From the NCBI RefSeq assembly GCF_028621895.1, contig NZ_CP117520.1, forward strand, positions 1,488,001-1,552,000: a DNA stretch of 64,000 nucleotides, written 5' to 3'. A model generated the notes under the pieces. It searched no databases and was not told the DNA's origin. It worked only from the letters and a program-made list of their open reading frames with translations. Numbering within the stretch: the stretch's first letter is position 1; each line of letters begins with the position of its first letter. Shown piece by piece: positions 18,206-28,052 of this stretch. The DNA is from Acinetobacter sp. GSS19. Its GTDB lineage: Bacteria; Pseudomonadota; Gammaproteobacteria; Pseudomonadales; Moraxellaceae. The position numbers and the translations under genes are program-made.

Positions 18206-20371
18206 CTAAACTTGCTGTTGTTGATGTTTTGCCAGAAGGCGTGCGACCCAGAGAATCAAGATCAGGATCGGAATTCCCATCAGAGTGGTCATCAAGAAGA
18301 AGCTTGGATAACCGATATGGGTCACAATCGTCCCCGAATAACCGCCTAGAATTTTCGGGGTCAAGGTCATCAAAGAGCTAAAAATGGCATATTGTACTGC
18401 GGTAAAAGATACACTGGTCAGGCTAGAGAGGAATGCAATAAAGGCTGCTCCTGCCAGTCCAGATGCTAAATTATCCACGATAATGGCAAAATACAACCAA
18501 ACACTGCTATAAGGCTTGATGACTTTCCCTTGAAGTTCAATATCCTTCTGATCTGCTTTCACAAGTCCTAGCGGCTGTATATCCACATCGAGTCCGGTCG
18601 TTTTCGCACTACCACTCTGATATTGCAGGGTTTGGGCTTTTAAGACCTGGCCTTGAGCATTAATCACCTGCGCTTTTAACTGGTGGGAGTCTGAAGCTGC
18701 AAGTTGTTTTCCATCAACCGCAGCGCTCCAGATACCAGCATCATCCACGGTAGCATCGAATTTTTTACCATCCAGCCACACTTCTATTTTTTCGGAACGT
18801 GCGGTATCCAGACCAAAGACCTGTCCACGAATGACCAGACTTTTTTCAGCTTCTTGTGTATCAACCCGATTGTCGGAAGTCACAGGTAAGATCTGTAATG
18901 CAAGTCTGGAATCACCCGATTCAGTTTTCAAATAAGGTAAACGGACATTCATCCTTTGATTCGGCTGATCCGTATAGGCTGCATGCACTTCAAGATGATC
19001 CGTCTGCAATAATTGTTCAGCTGGGATTTTCAGTTTCCAGTATCCGACCTCATCGGCTGTCGTACGGTAATGTTGCTCGCCGATCTGAATCTCAACCGGT
19101 GCTAAAGCATTGCCTGATTTTACCAAACCAATAAAAATCAGATTGGTTGAACTGGCCAGGATCGCACCGATCAACATGATTTTCATAATGTTAAAACGCT
19201 GAGCCAGCAAACCACCCAGAAAACCACCAATCAAGGTAAAGATCACCCCGTAGACTTTTACCGCTTCGGCAATTTGTTCCTTACTGAAATTTAAATCCTG
19301 ATAGAACACATTGGAAATCACACCCGCGATAATGTCAGAAATACGGTAAAAACCAATCAGCAATAACAAAACCAATGCCAGTTTCAGGCCATAACGCTGG
19401 AAAAAATCCTGAATCGGGTTAATCCAGGTCTCATGTGCCATCTGCTGATTCACCACTTTAGCCTTAACCAACAGTGATCCCAGCACAAGTGCCACCAACG
19501 CTGAACCAATAAAACGAACGCTCTCTAGCAAAAACTTTAAAAAGGTATCGCTAATTTGTGCGGCTTCTATGACTGCCTGCACCAGTCGATCGGAATAGAT
19601 ATAGCTCAGAACAAAACCAGCAACCGCGACCAGAAACACCAACACCAGACGGAAATAATCGCTGCGTGCATAGGTTTTATAAACTCGTTCGACCTTCGGT
19701 TCACGAATGATGAATGTCGTGATGACACCAACCAGCATCACCGCCGCCATGCTTAAATACGTGTATTTCCAGGCCTCATAAATATAGTTGCCTTTCGCAG
19801 TACCGAGATACGCTGCCAAAAATAAGGCACCTGCCCCTGCAACGATCATCCCGATACGATAGCCTGCATTATAGGTCGAGGCCAAAACCGTCTGCATTTG
19901 CGTCTCTGCCAGTTCAATCCGGTAAGCATCAATCACAATATCTTGGGTAGCCGAAGCAAAACCCAACAATACCGCTCCGATAGCCATCTGAATTAAGGAA
20001 CTTTGTCCTAAGGCAGGATTGGAAAAGGCCATAATGCCGATGGCAAGGATAATCAGCGATTGGGCGATCAGTAACCAGGCACGACGCCGACCAAGACTGC
20101 GGGTGAGTACAGGAACGGGTAATTCATCGATTAACGGTGCCCAGACAAATTTAAATGAGTAACCTAACGCGGCCCAGCTAAAGAAAGTGACGGCACTTTT
20201 ATCAATACCGGCTTCACCGAGCCATAAAGACAAACTGGAAAAAATCAGCAGAATGGGAATACCGGCAGAAAAACCTAAAAACAGCATAATGATCGCACGG
20301 CGATCCCAAAAGGCCGTAAAGGCGTTTTTCCATCCTGTTGATTGTGTGGTCATCCGCGTCTGTTGTTCCAT
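18206..20371 (-). CDS. ampG: AmpG-family muropeptide MFS permease with periplasmic insertion
   Basis: Inner-membrane MFS permease that would import anhydro-muropeptides for cell-wall recycling. It has the AmpG core: [19 protein letters not shown] in the first helix, [12 protein letters not shown], and [16 protein letters not shown]. The protein is ~721 aa, far longer than the 491-aa E. coli AmpG. About 200 extra residues sit between two late helices (…LIFIGLV and [11 protein letters not shown]…), in what MFS topology predicts to be a periplasmic loop. The insert has two Ig-like repeats. The start is uncertain: I use the ATG at 20371; a GTG at 20407 and an ATG at 20353 are in frame. Confidence 0.85.
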   Translation of the reverse strand: MEQQTRMTTQSTGWKNAFTAFWDRRAIIMLFLGFSAGIPILLIFSSLSLWLGEAGIDKSAVTFFSWAALGYSFKFVWAPLIDELPVPVLTRSLGRRRAWLLIAQSLIILAIGIMAFSNPALGQSSLIQMAIGAVLLGFASATQDIVIDAYRIELAETQMQTVLASTYNAGYRIGMIVAGAGALFLAAYLGTAKGNYIYEAWKYTYLSMAAVMLVGVITTFIIREPKVERVYKTYARSDYFRLVLVFLVAVAGFVLSYIYSDRLVQAVIEAAQISDTFLKFLLESVRFIGSALVALVLGSLLVKAKVVNQQMAHETWINPIQDFFQRYGLKLALVLLLLIGFYRISDIIAGVISNVFYQDLNFSKEQIAEAVKVYGVIFTLIGGFLGGLLAQRFNIMKIMLIGAILASSTNLIFIGLVKSGNALAPVEIQIGEQHYRTTADEVGYWKLKIPAEQLLQTDHLEVHAAYTDQPNQRMNVRLPYLKTESGDSRLALQILPVTSDNRVDTQEAEKSLVIRGQVFGLDTARSEKIEVWLDGKKFDATVDDAGIWSAAVDGKQLAASDSHQLKAQVINAQGQVLKAQTLQYQSGSAKTTGLDVDIQPLGLVKADQKDIELQGKVIKPYSSVWLYFAIIVDNLASGLAGAAFIAFLSSLTSVSFTAVQYAIFSSLMTLTPKILGGYSGTIVTHIGYPSFFLMTTLMGIPILILILWVARLLAKHQQQQV
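18512..19117 (-). other. Two Ig-like repeats inserted in AmpG
   Basis: Codons for roughly 200 residues within ampG. Two units share the pattern hydrophobic-strand, short turn, GxW, then a terminal strand: [20 protein letters not shown]…LEVHAAYTD and [20 protein letters not shown]…[10 protein letters not shown]. This pattern is that of bacterial Ig-like modules of large adhesins. Confidence 0.65.
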
Positions 20372-20536
20372 GATCTTACAAAGATTGTTATTCAAACCGT
20401 TAATCACAAATGTTGCAACCCGATTTGTGCAAGGATTATTTTATTTTGTTGATAAACCGGACGGCTCGCTTGATATTTTCGGTTAAACCTGTATACCTTA
20501 AAATCTATTACGCAGCTTCAGTTTTGGATTTTCACA

Positions 20537-23170
20537 GTGACGCAAAGACTCGACCAGATGACTTGTTCTTCCACCCCCGCTTTACTTCCCCAAATCGCAA
20601 AAAATATTCAGGAAAATCCTTCTGCATTTGAGCAAGCCGACATTCAGGGTACATTACAAAAAACCGCATTACACAATAAACAACTCACCCATATCCCTAA
20701 CCTGGAAAATATTCCTGCTTCAACCAAACGGATTAAACCATTAAATAACTTTCTCGGTCAGGATCGTGCGAAAGCCTCAGTAGAAGCAGGGATCTCATTA
20801 CCTTATTCCGGCTACAACATTTTTGCTGTCGGTACCGCAGGTCTTGGTAAAAGAACCATGATTCGACGTCTGTTACAGCAGCATGCCAAGAGCATGCCGA
20901 CCCCAGACGACTGGGTCTATGGTTATAACTTTCAAAGCCCGCGTCAGCCAATTGGCCTATGTTTTCCAGCAGGTCAAGGAAGCAAATTTGCCGATCTACT
21001 GCATCAAACCTGGCAAACCTTACTCAAGCAGCTCGAACGCCGTTTTAGTGCAGAAACCTATCACAATAAAATTGAACAGATCCGCCAACGTACCGGCACG
21101 GAACAGCAACAAGCGTTGATTGCGATCACTAAGGAAGGTGAAGCACTCGATTTGAAACTGATTTCACGTCAGGAAGAACACTGTTTTGTTCCTGTTCATC
21201 TTAAAAATGACCAGATGCAGGAAATGACACAAGATGAAATCAATGCTTTAAGTAGTAAAGAGCGTGCCGAAATCGCCGCCAATATCCGCTATATGGATAA
21301 AAAGCTGGAACGTCTCGGTTTACATCTGGGCGATCTCGAAGATGATGCTCGTGACCGTGTCTTTGACCTCAATCGTGATATTGCAAAGCAGGTGGTACTA
21401 CCACGGATCGAGCAAATTCTGAATAAATTCAGTGAAGTTAAAGGCTTAGAGCAGTATCTAAAACTGTATGCTCAAGACATCATTGACCATGTAGAAATGA
21501 TTCTGGATCAGGAAGAAGATGATTTCTCTCCGGCGATGTTTAGCCGTATTCCCGCGCGCTATCAGGCGAATGTCATTGTCAGCAATAAAGCTAACAGTGG
21601 TGCACCGGTTATTTTTGAAGACTTTCCAACCCACTACAATTTGTTAGGTCACGTTGAGCAACTGACGCATAACGGTACTATTACCACGGATTTCACCCTC
21701 ATTCGTGCGGGTGCCTTACATCGTGCCAATGGCGGTTTTCTCATGCTCGAAGCTGAGCAATTATTGGAACAACCGTATGCTTGGCAAGGTCTGAAACGTG
21801 CACTGAAATCGGGTCAGTTAAAGCTCTCTTCGCTAGAACATATGCTTACCCTGACCGGTAGTATTTCGATTGAACCCCAGGCCATTCCACTGAATTTAAA
21901 AGTCGTTTTGCTGGCCGAACCGGAAATTTACTATGAAATTCTGGAACTAGAACCTGAACTGGGTAGTATTTTTAAAATCCGGGCAGATTTTACTGATACC
22001 CTGCAACGTACAGCAGAAAATGAACATGCTTACATGCAGCTGATCGCTGATTATGTACAGGCAGATAAACTGTTGCCGTTTGACCGTTCTGCACTCGCTG
22101 CCCTGCTAACCGATTCAAGCCGTCAAGCTGAAGATCAGAGTTCACTCTCCCTGCATGCGCTGACTTTGGGGGACTTGATCCGTGAATCGCATCACCATGC
22201 GGTACAGGCAGAAGATAAAATCGTCTCGGCCAAACATATCAACACAGCCTTACATAACCGCCAATACCGCTTAGGCTATTTGCGTGAATTGTATTGGCAG
22301 GATCTGTCAAGTGGAACTCAGCTCATCGAGACACGTGGCCACCGCCTCGGCCAAATTAACGCCATTTCTGTGATTCATTATGCGGATGTAGAGTTTGGCT
22401 TGCCATCGCGTTTGACCGCTTCTGTCTATCAAGGCGGTGGAGATATTCTGGATATAGAACGTAGTGTAGAGCTGGGTGGTTCATTACATGCCAAAGGTGT
22501 GTTACTGATGGCCAGCTTTCTGAAAGCCCACTTTGGCCGTGAACAGATTTTGCACTTCTCGGCTGCATTGGCTTTCGAACAAAGCTACGGACAAATTGAT
22601 GGCGACAGTGCCACCGTTGCTGAACTCTGCGCCCTCATTTCAGCCATTAGCCAAATCCCGATTGATCAATCCTGGGCAATTACCGGCTCTATGAACCAGC
22701 TTGGCCAGGTGCAGCCGATTGGGGGTGTCAATGCCAAAATTGAAGGCTTCTATGATGCCTGCAAACTGCAAGGTCTAACCGGTAAACAAGGCGTCATTAT
22801 TCCGCGCCAGAACATGCAACATCTGATGTTACGCCAGGATGTGATTGATGCCGTACAGGCCGGACAGTTCCATGTTCATGCCATTGATACCATTGATCAG
22901 GCACTGGAAATCCTGATGGCCCGCCCTGTTGGCACCCTCAACAAGAAAGGCCGTTATAGCAAAAACTCGATCTATGCGGCTGTGATGGAGCAACTGGAAT
23001 ACTGGCAAGCAATCGAAGATGGTGCTGAACTGGAAGAAGAGCCGAAGAAAAAGAAAAAAAAGAAGAAAAAAAAGAAAGCAGATGAAAGTGCTCGTCCGGA
23101 TCAATCACTGAATGCAGAACAGAAAGCGAGCGATGAAAATACCAATCAGTCTGCAGAACTGGTGAATTGA
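20537..23170 (+). CDS. Lon-like ATP-dependent protease (YcbZ/LonP type)
   Basis: An 877-aa AAA+ protease. Walker A is GTAGLGKRT at 99-107. A long coiled-coil-like insertion covers ~165-330. The proteolytic domain is C-terminal: catalytic Ser691 in DGDSATVAEL and Lys734 in IGGVNAKIEGF, 43 residues apart as in Lon. This is the Lon-like family without the classic LAN domain (E. coli YcbZ/LonP). The tail after ~835 is disordered and carries eleven consecutive lysines (23045-23077), encoded by A-rich codons. The reading frame opens with GTG at 20537, and an ATG lies at 20558; neither has a strong ribosome site. It is divergent from ampG. Confidence 0.88.
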   Translation: MTQRLDQMTCSSTPALLPQIAKNIQENPSAFEQADIQGTLQKTALHNKQLTHIPNLENIPASTKRIKPLNNFLGQDRAKASVEAGISLPYSGYNIFAVGTAGLGKRTMIRRLLQQHAKSMPTPDDWVYGYNFQSPRQPIGLCFPAGQGSKFADLLHQTWQTLLKQLERRFSAETYHNKIEQIRQRTGTEQQQALIAITKEGEALDLKLISRQEEHCFVPVHLKNDQMQEMTQDEINALSSKERAEIAANIRYMDKKLERLGLHLGDLEDDARDRVFDLNRDIAKQVVLPRIEQILNKFSEVKGLEQYLKLYAQDIIDHVEMILDQEEDDFSPAMFSRIPARYQANVIVSNKANSGAPVIFEDFPTHYNLLGHVEQLTHNGTITTDFTLIRAGALHRANGGFLMLEAEQLLEQPYAWQGLKRALKSGQLKLSSLEHMLTLTGSISIEPQAIPLNLKVVLLAEPEIYYEILELEPELGSIFKIRADFTDTLQRTAENEHAYMQLIADYVQADKLLPFDRSALAALLTDSSRQAEDQSSLSLHALTLGDLIRESHHHAVQAEDKIVSAKHINTALHNRQYRLGYLRELYWQDLSSGTQLIETRGHRLGQINAISVIHYADVEFGLPSRLTASVYQGGGDILDIERSVELGGSLHAKGVLLMASFLKAHFGREQILHFSAALAFEQSYGQIDGDSATVAELCALISAISQIPIDQSWAITGSMNQLGQVQPIGGVNAKIEGFYDACKLQGLTGKQGVIIPRQNMQHLMLRQDVIDAVQAGQFHVHAIDTIDQALEILMARPVGTLNKKGRYSKNSIYAAVMEQLEYWQAIEDGAELEEEPKKKKKKKKKKKADESARPDQSLNAEQKASDENTNQSAELVN

Positions 23171-23185
23171 ATCAGTCAAGCCCCA

Positions 23186-23219
23186 TAAAAAAAGCGCCTG
23201 ATCAACAGGCGCTTTTTTT
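23186..23219. terminator. Bidirectional terminator between Lon-like gene and grxD
   Basis: AAAGCGCCTG / CAGGCGCTTT stem with a 4-nt loop and A and T runs on either side. Confidence 0.9.
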
Positions 23220-23232
23220 GACTGTAAGCAAA

Positions 23233-23574
23233 TTATGCTTCAGGTGCTGCACTATGTGCTTCGATCAATGGCTTGAGTTCGCCGCTCTGGAACATTTCAA
23301 GCATGATGTCGCTACCGCCAATCAACTCACCATTCACCCACAATTGTGGGAAAGTTGGCCAGTTGGCAATTTTTGGTAAAGTTGCACGAATATCTGGATT
23401 TTCAAGAATATTCACATAAGCAAACGGACGGCCAATCTGACTGAGCGCTTCCACAGCACGTGCTGAGAAACCACATTGTGGAAATTGCGGCGTACCTTTC
23501 ATGTAAAGGAGTACAGCATGTTTAGCAATTTGATCGCGAATTAATGCTTCAGTATCACGTGCTTGTTCAGTCAT
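23233..23574 (-). CDS. grxD: Monothiol glutaredoxin Grx4
   Basis: Cytoplasmic monothiol glutaredoxin of 113 aa that binds and delivers [2Fe-2S] clusters. The CGFS active site is at residues 34-37. Also present are the glutathione-binding TFPQLWVNGELIGGSDI block and the N-terminal YMKGTPQFPQ. It is convergent with the Lon-like gene across a bidirectional terminator; it stands alone. Confidence 0.95.
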   Translation of the reverse strand: MTEQARDTEALIRDQIAKHAVLLYMKGTPQFPQCGFSARAVEALSQIGRPFAYVNILENPDIRATLPKIANWPTFPQLWVNGELIGGSDIMLEMFQSGELKPLIEAHSAAPEA

Positions 23575-23737
23575 AGAAAGATCCTCAACTCATCTGCGCG
23601 CATTATACCTAAAACTTCGGCAAACAGGACCAATCGCCACGATATTTCTGTTTTAATTTTACATTTGGGCTTTTATTCTGAGGCAGATTTTGCTTATATA
23701 AACTTTTTCTAGTCACTTAACAGATAAGAGTTCTGTC

Positions 23738-24952
23738 ATGAATCATATCACCCTTGCTCCGGTACAACCTGATCAACCATCTCATTTGATGCCAACTTAT
23801 GGCCGTCAACCGATCAGCTTTGTACGAGGACGAGGTGCTTATCTTTATACAGCAGATGGCAGTGAATACCTAGATGCACTCACCGGGATTGCCGTATGCG
23901 GCTTAGGTCATGCCCATCCTGTGATTGCAGAAGCGATTGCTGAACAGGCAGCCACCCTGATTCATACCAGTAACCTGTTTGAAATTCCATGGCAAACGGC
24001 CGCTGCACAAAAACTGGCTGAAGTCTCCGGTATGGAAGAGATTTTCTTCTCCAACAGTGGTGCGGAATCCAATGAAGGTGCAATCAAAATTGCACGTAAA
24101 TATGGCCACCAACAAGGCATCAGCCATCCTAAAATTATTGTGGCAGAGAAATCTTTCCATGGCCGTACCCTTGCGACGCTTTCTGCGACAGGTAATGCCA
24201 AAGTGCAGGAAGGTTTTGCTCCACTCGTAGAAGGTTTTATCCGTGTGCCTTTTGGCGATATCGAAGCCATTCAGGAAGCAGCGATCCAGCACCCAGACAT
24301 CGTGGCGATTTTGATTGAACCGATCCAGGGTGAAGGCGGTGTCAATACTGCACCACAAGGGTTTAGCTATCTTGAAGACGTCCGTCAGATCTGTAACCAG
24401 CACAACTGGCTCATGATGCTGGATGAAGTCCAGACGGGTAATGGCCGTACCGGAAAATATTTTGCCTATCAGCATACCAATATCGTGCCAGATGTTTTAA
24501 CCACAGCAAAAGGATTGGGTAATGGTTTCCCGATTGGCGCGGTCATGACTCAAGGACGTGCTGTTGGCGTATTGGCAGCAGGCAACCACGGTTCAACTTA
24601 CGGTGGTACGGCTTTGGGTTCGCGCGTAGTCTATACCGTGATCGACCTAATGCAAAAAGAAAACACCATGGAAAATGCCGCTCAAGTGGGTCAGTACATC
24701 GTGGATCAACTGCGTGAAAAACTGGCAGTCCAGAACGTGATTGTTCGTGGTTTCGGCATGATGATCGGGATTGAACTACCAAAAGCTTGTGCGGAACTGG
24801 TGAATATTGCTCGTGATCAGCAAAAACTCATTATTAACGTAACCGCTGGCAATGTGGTACGTCTGTTGCCGCCATTGAACATGACCCGCGAACAGGCTGA
24901 CGATCTTGTGCAGCGTCTGGTTCCATTGATCCAGGATTTTCTTGCAGCCTAA
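23738..24952 (+). CDS. argD: Acetylornithine aminotransferase (class III)
   Basis: PLP enzyme of arginine (and possibly lysine) biosynthesis, 404 aa, the family length. The PLP lysine is Lys258 in TTAKGLGNGFPIGA. Other class III landmarks are NSGAESNEGAIKIAR, FHGRT, EPIQGEGG and the LDEVQTGNGRTG block with the PLP-binding Asp. It is similar in form to succinylornithine transaminases, but this compact length and the motif set fit ArgD best. AAGAG precedes the ATG, and a terminator follows at once; it is monocistronic. Confidence 0.9.
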   Translation: MNHITLAPVQPDQPSHLMPTYGRQPISFVRGRGAYLYTADGSEYLDALTGIAVCGLGHAHPVIAEAIAEQAATLIHTSNLFEIPWQTAAAQKLAEVSGMEEIFFSNSGAESNEGAIKIARKYGHQQGISHPKIIVAEKSFHGRTLATLSATGNAKVQEGFAPLVEGFIRVPFGDIEAIQEAAIQHPDIVAILIEPIQGEGGVNTAPQGFSYLEDVRQICNQHNWLMMLDEVQTGNGRTGKYFAYQHTNIVPDVLTTAKGLGNGFPIGAVMTQGRAVGVLAAGNHGSTYGGTALGSRVVYTVIDLMQKENTMENAAQVGQYIVDQLREKLAVQNVIVRGFGMMIGIELPKACAELVNIARDQQKLIINVTAGNVVRLLPPLNMTREQADDLVQRLVPLIQDFLAA

Positions 24953-24967
24953 TGATTTAATGCATTG

Positions 24968-24996
24968 AAAAAGCCGCGGTTCGCGGCTTTTTTTAT
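24968..24996. terminator. Terminator between argD and LysR gene
   Basis: AAAGCCGCG / CGCGGCTTT stem with a GTT loop, A run before and T run after; it can serve both convergent genes. Confidence 0.88.
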
Positions 24997-25006
24997 TCTT
25001 CAGCTT

Positions 25007-25936
25007 TTATAAAGCGTCTTGAAAAATTCGGCCACCGGGTAACTGGCTAAAATATTGTTTCAATGCATCAACACAGCGATGGATTTTAATCGGTTGTTGT
25101 TCTTGTTTCGAAATCATCGCACATAAAGTGAACGCGGGTAATTTCCATTCCGGAAGGACTTCCACTAACGACCCGTTCTTTAATTCTTTTTGCACATCCA
25201 GATAAAAAATGCGTGCAATACCGTGGCCCTGTTTACACAAGGATTTGGCGACTGAAACATTATTGGAATGCAAACGGGCATTCATCTCAACCTCAACTGC
25301 TTCGCCAGTGCTGTTGTGCTGAAATGCGAAATGCCGATCATTCTTGATGATATTGGTTGGAAGCAGTTCATGATGCTGTAAATCTTCCGGCCGGGTGAGC
25401 GGTACGGTCTGATTTAAATAGCTCGGTGCAGCAACCAGAATCTGTTCAACCGGTGTTAATGGTACAGATGCAATATGCTGATCTTCTGCCTGAGGATTCA
25501 TCCGCAGTGCAATATCAATCCGCCCTTCTATCAAGTCGACATCATGGTTATTGGTTTCTATTTTAACGGATAGGCCACGATGCGCCGCCATCCAGTGCGA
25601 CAAAGCAGGCACCAGATGGTTTGCCCCCAATTCAGGCGTCGTAGCGATACGTAATTCACCAACCAGATCATCACGCAATTCATTGATACGCGTTCTGCCG
25701 CGTTCCGCAGCAGCGAGCATTTCTTGGCAGCTGTGGAAAAAAGTCTGGCCCGCCTCAGTCAAACTCAGCTTTCGTGTCGAACGGTGCAGAAGGGTGACTT
25801 CCATTTCATGTTCTAAGGAGCGAATCTGTTGGCTGACAGCACTGGTGGTAATGCCCAAAGCTCGGGCAGCACCACTGAATGAACTTTTTTCTACAACACA
25901 AGCAAAGACACCCATTGCTCGAAGTTGGTCTAACAT
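25007..25936 (-). CDS. LysR-family transcriptional regulator
   Basis: A 309-aa DNA-binding regulator. The N-terminal winged helix-turn-helix (~2-60) reads ARALGITTSAVSQQIRSLEHEMEVTLLHRSTRKLSLTEAG in short blocks, and the rest is a periplasmic-binding-protein-like effector domain (~90-300). No partner gene is divergent from it: the gene upstream on the same strand is nlpD. Its target and effector cannot be read from sequence. It is closest in style to the CrgA/DmlR type of LTTR. Confidence 0.87.
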   Translation of the reverse strand: MLDQLRAMGVFACVVEKSSFSGAARALGITTSAVSQQIRSLEHEMEVTLLHRSTRKLSLTEAGQTFFHSCQEMLAAAERGRTRINELRDDLVGELRIATTPELGANHLVPALSHWMAAHRGLSVKIETNNHDVDLIEGRIDIALRMNPQAEDQHIASVPLTPVEQILVAAPSYLNQTVPLTRPEDLQHHELLPTNIIKNDRHFAFQHNSTGEAVEVEMNARLHSNNVSVAKSLCKQGHGIARIFYLDVQKELKNGSLVEVLPEWKLPAFTLCAMISKQEQQPIKIHRCVDALKQYFSQLPGGRIFQDAL

Positions 25937-26030
25937 AAATTTCCCTCTGAAATTATGAGATGCTCCATCCTTTTTGATAAAAGCAACTCATTGTATTATA
26001 CGAGGAATTTCACATAATGCATTATTTTTA

Positions 26031-26840
26031 TCAATTAGTTGGTAAAACACCGACAGGATTCACCGGCTTACCATCTAAACGGACCTGAAACTCCAGCATC
26101 ACACGATTGGTTCCACTCGATCCCATCTCAGCAATCTTCTGCCCTGCTTTCACATTTTCACCACTTTTCACATTCATTTTACTGTTATGTGCATAGGCAG
26201 TGATATAACCATCAATATGCTTAATCAGCACCAGATTGCCATATTCTTTTAAGCCATCTGCAGCGTAGACTACCTGACCATCTGCTGCTGCATATACAGG
26301 ATCCCCCATATTACCCGCATAGCGAATCCCCTTCACATTGCTGGCTAGATTGAAACCTTGCAGCACGGCACCATTACTTGGTTTCACCCAACGTAAGCTA
26401 CTCGCTTTCGCAATTGCAACCGAAGTAGCTGATTGAACAGGTGGACTGCTCACGACTGGGGCACTCGGAAAATTCATACTTTGACGTTGAATCGGTGCAG
26501 CTTGTGTAACAGCTTGGGTCGTAGTACTGCGACGCGCTGTCCCAGATTGTTTCAGGCGTAATGACTGATTCACATAAATCCGGTAAGGCGGTGTAATATC
26601 ATTCATTTCAGCAATACTGGTGTAACTCAAGCCGTAGCGCGCAGCAATCCCACTCAAGGTATCTCCGGAACGCACAGTGTAGAACTCAGGAGCAATCGCA
26701 TAACGTGCAGGATTATTGACTTGAGGTTTAGAGGCACAACCAGTCAGTGCAATCGTTGAAACAACGGCTACGGACAACACGATGGTTTTTAGCATATTTG
26801 TCGGCACATAAAAGAATGGCTGTTGTCGAAGCAATTGCAT
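26031..26840 (-). CDS. nlpD: NlpD-like LysM / degenerate M23 lipoprotein
   Basis: Outer-membrane lipoprotein of 269 aa. The lipobox is ALTGC with Cys34. LysM covers ~52-98 (EFYTVRSGDTLSGIAARYGL) and a LytM/M23 domain covers ~155-265. The metal-ligand positions are lost: NVKGIRYAG replaces the HxGxD-type element and FQVRLDG the HFEVR element. It is therefore more likely an activator of AmiC-type amidases, as NlpD is, than a hydrolase. GGGAG lies five bases before the ATG 26840, which supports the long start despite the extended n-region. It follows surE, but a terminator sits between. Confidence 0.85.
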   Translation of the reverse strand: MQLLRQQPFFYVPTNMLKTIVLSVAVVSTIALTGCASKPQVNNPARYAIAPEFYTVRSGDTLSGIAARYGLSYTSIAEMNDITPPYRIYVNQSLRLKQSGTARRSTTTQAVTQAAPIQRQSMNFPSAPVVSSPPVQSATSVAIAKASSLRWVKPSNGAVLQGFNLASNVKGIRYAGNMGDPVYAAADGQVVYAADGLKEYGNLVLIKHIDGYITAYAHNSKMNVKSGENVKAGQKIAEMGSSGTNRVMLEFQVRLDGKPVNPVGVLPTN

Positions 26841-26895
26841 TGATCTCCCTCTCCAGGTTCAGTCAAACATAAAAATCAAGATGGGCTAAGGTTAA

Positions 26896-26937
26896 CAAAA
26901 AAGACAGCTAAAACACCTGTATCCAGCTGTCTTTTTC
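26896..26937 (-). terminator. Terminator between surE and nlpD
   Basis: AAAAAGACAGCT / AGCTGTCTTTTT form a long stem around a ~16-nt loop, with a T run on the minus strand. It lies after surE and before nlpD. Confidence 0.75.
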
Positions 26938-26964
26938 ACAAAGTTATAACATTCTATTTTGTTT

Positions 26965-27741
26965 TTATCGCATTGCACTTAATTGGTTTTGTAAACTGCT
27001 GAGAACCTCATAATTGGTTGCATCCATCTGAATCGGGGTAATGCTCACGTAACCATTCGCAACCGCAAAAAAATCGGACTGAATATCAGCAACATTTTTA
27101 CGAGGTTCAGCAACTGCTTCACCGGCCAGTCCGATCCAGTAGACTTGACGGCCACGTGGATCGACATGGCTGGTAATCGGTTTAGACTGTGTCCGGCAGC
27201 CCTGATAGGTAATCTGTGCGCCCTGTAGCTCTTCCACATCTGGAATATTGATATTCAGGATATGGCGTGGAGGCAATTTGGGCACCCCTGCGGCAATAAA
27301 ATCATGCATCCATTTTGCTGCAACGGCATAATCATTCGGATGCAAATAAGAACGAACATTACTCCCTGCCAAGGAAACCGCAAGTGCTGGCTGTTTCATC
27401 AGACGCCCTTCAAATGCAGCACCCACGGTTCCCGAATACAGCACATCATCACCAAGGTTGGCACCACTGTTAATGCCGCTGACCACCAGATCAAATTCGA
27501 AATCAAACAGGCCATTCATAGATAAATATACACAATCCGCCGGTGTACCATTGACTGCCCAGACATCTTCAGCAATCGGTACAGCACGTAAAGGGCGGTC
27601 TAGGGTTAGGGCACTAGAAAAACCGCTACGTTCGCTTTCTGGTGCCACAATCACGACACGGCCTAACGGTCGTAATGCGTGTGCAAGTGCTTGAATCCCG
27701 GGTGCAAAAACACCATCATCATTGGCAAGAAGAATATTCAC
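26965..27741 (-). CDS. surE: 5'/3'-nucleotidase SurE
   Basis: Metal-dependent nucleoside monophosphatase of 258 aa, cytoplasmic. The N-terminal [16 protein letters not shown] gives the Asp-Asp metal ligands; [25 protein letters not shown] is the family core (in two blocks). The start codon is GTG. The surE-nlpD order recalls surE-pcm-nlpD-rpoS of enterobacteria and pseudomonads, but pcm and rpoS are absent here and a terminator separates the remaining two. Confidence 0.94.
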   Translation of the reverse strand: MNILLANDDGVFAPGIQALAHALRPLGRVVIVAPESERSGFSSALTLDRPLRAVPIAEDVWAVNGTPADCVYLSMNGLFDFEFDLVVSGINSGANLGDDVLYSGTVGAAFEGRLMKQPALAVSLAGSNVRSYLHPNDYAVAAKWMHDFIAAGVPKLPPRHILNINIPDVEELQGAQITYQGCRTQSKPITSHVDPRGRQVYWIGLAGEAVAEPRKNVADIQSDFFAVANGYVSITPIQMDATNYEVLSSLQNQLSAMR

Positions 27742-28052
27742 AACAATCTCAATCTATTAATAAACAGCGAAAAGTAAAAATACAAAATCGATTATGGATT
27801 ATAGCGACTTCAACAGTTTCATCCAGTCATTACATGAACAGGTTCACAACTTCGGTGTAAGCCTAGATCTATAAGCTTCGCGTTTATTCGTTGCCCCGCT
27901 ACAGTCATTCAAACCATACATGAGTTATTTAAATAACACCCCAGACATGTGATTCAAAGCAACAGCATTGATACATTTTTTTGCGACATTTCGATTGCAA
28001 AAGCATTAGGCTATTTTGCATTATGGTTTGATCAAGACGCATCAGGAATAAC
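27742..28052. other. Intergenic region upstream of surE and the small secreted protein
   Basis: 311 bp without coding potential between divergent genes. It must hold both promoters. One candidate for the rightward gene is described separately; I see no RNA gene or repeat. Confidence 0.5.
27995..28024 (+). promoter_or_regulatory. Candidate sigma70 promoter of the small secreted protein gene
   Basis: TTGCAA (27995-28000) and CATTAT (28019-28024) are spaced 18 bp, ending 28 bp before the ATG. The match is modest. Confidence 0.35.

Noticed and set aside
23903..24475. 190-codon reading frame on the minus strand
   Set aside because: It is antisense to argD, whose PLP motifs are intact; the antisense protein has no recognisable domain.
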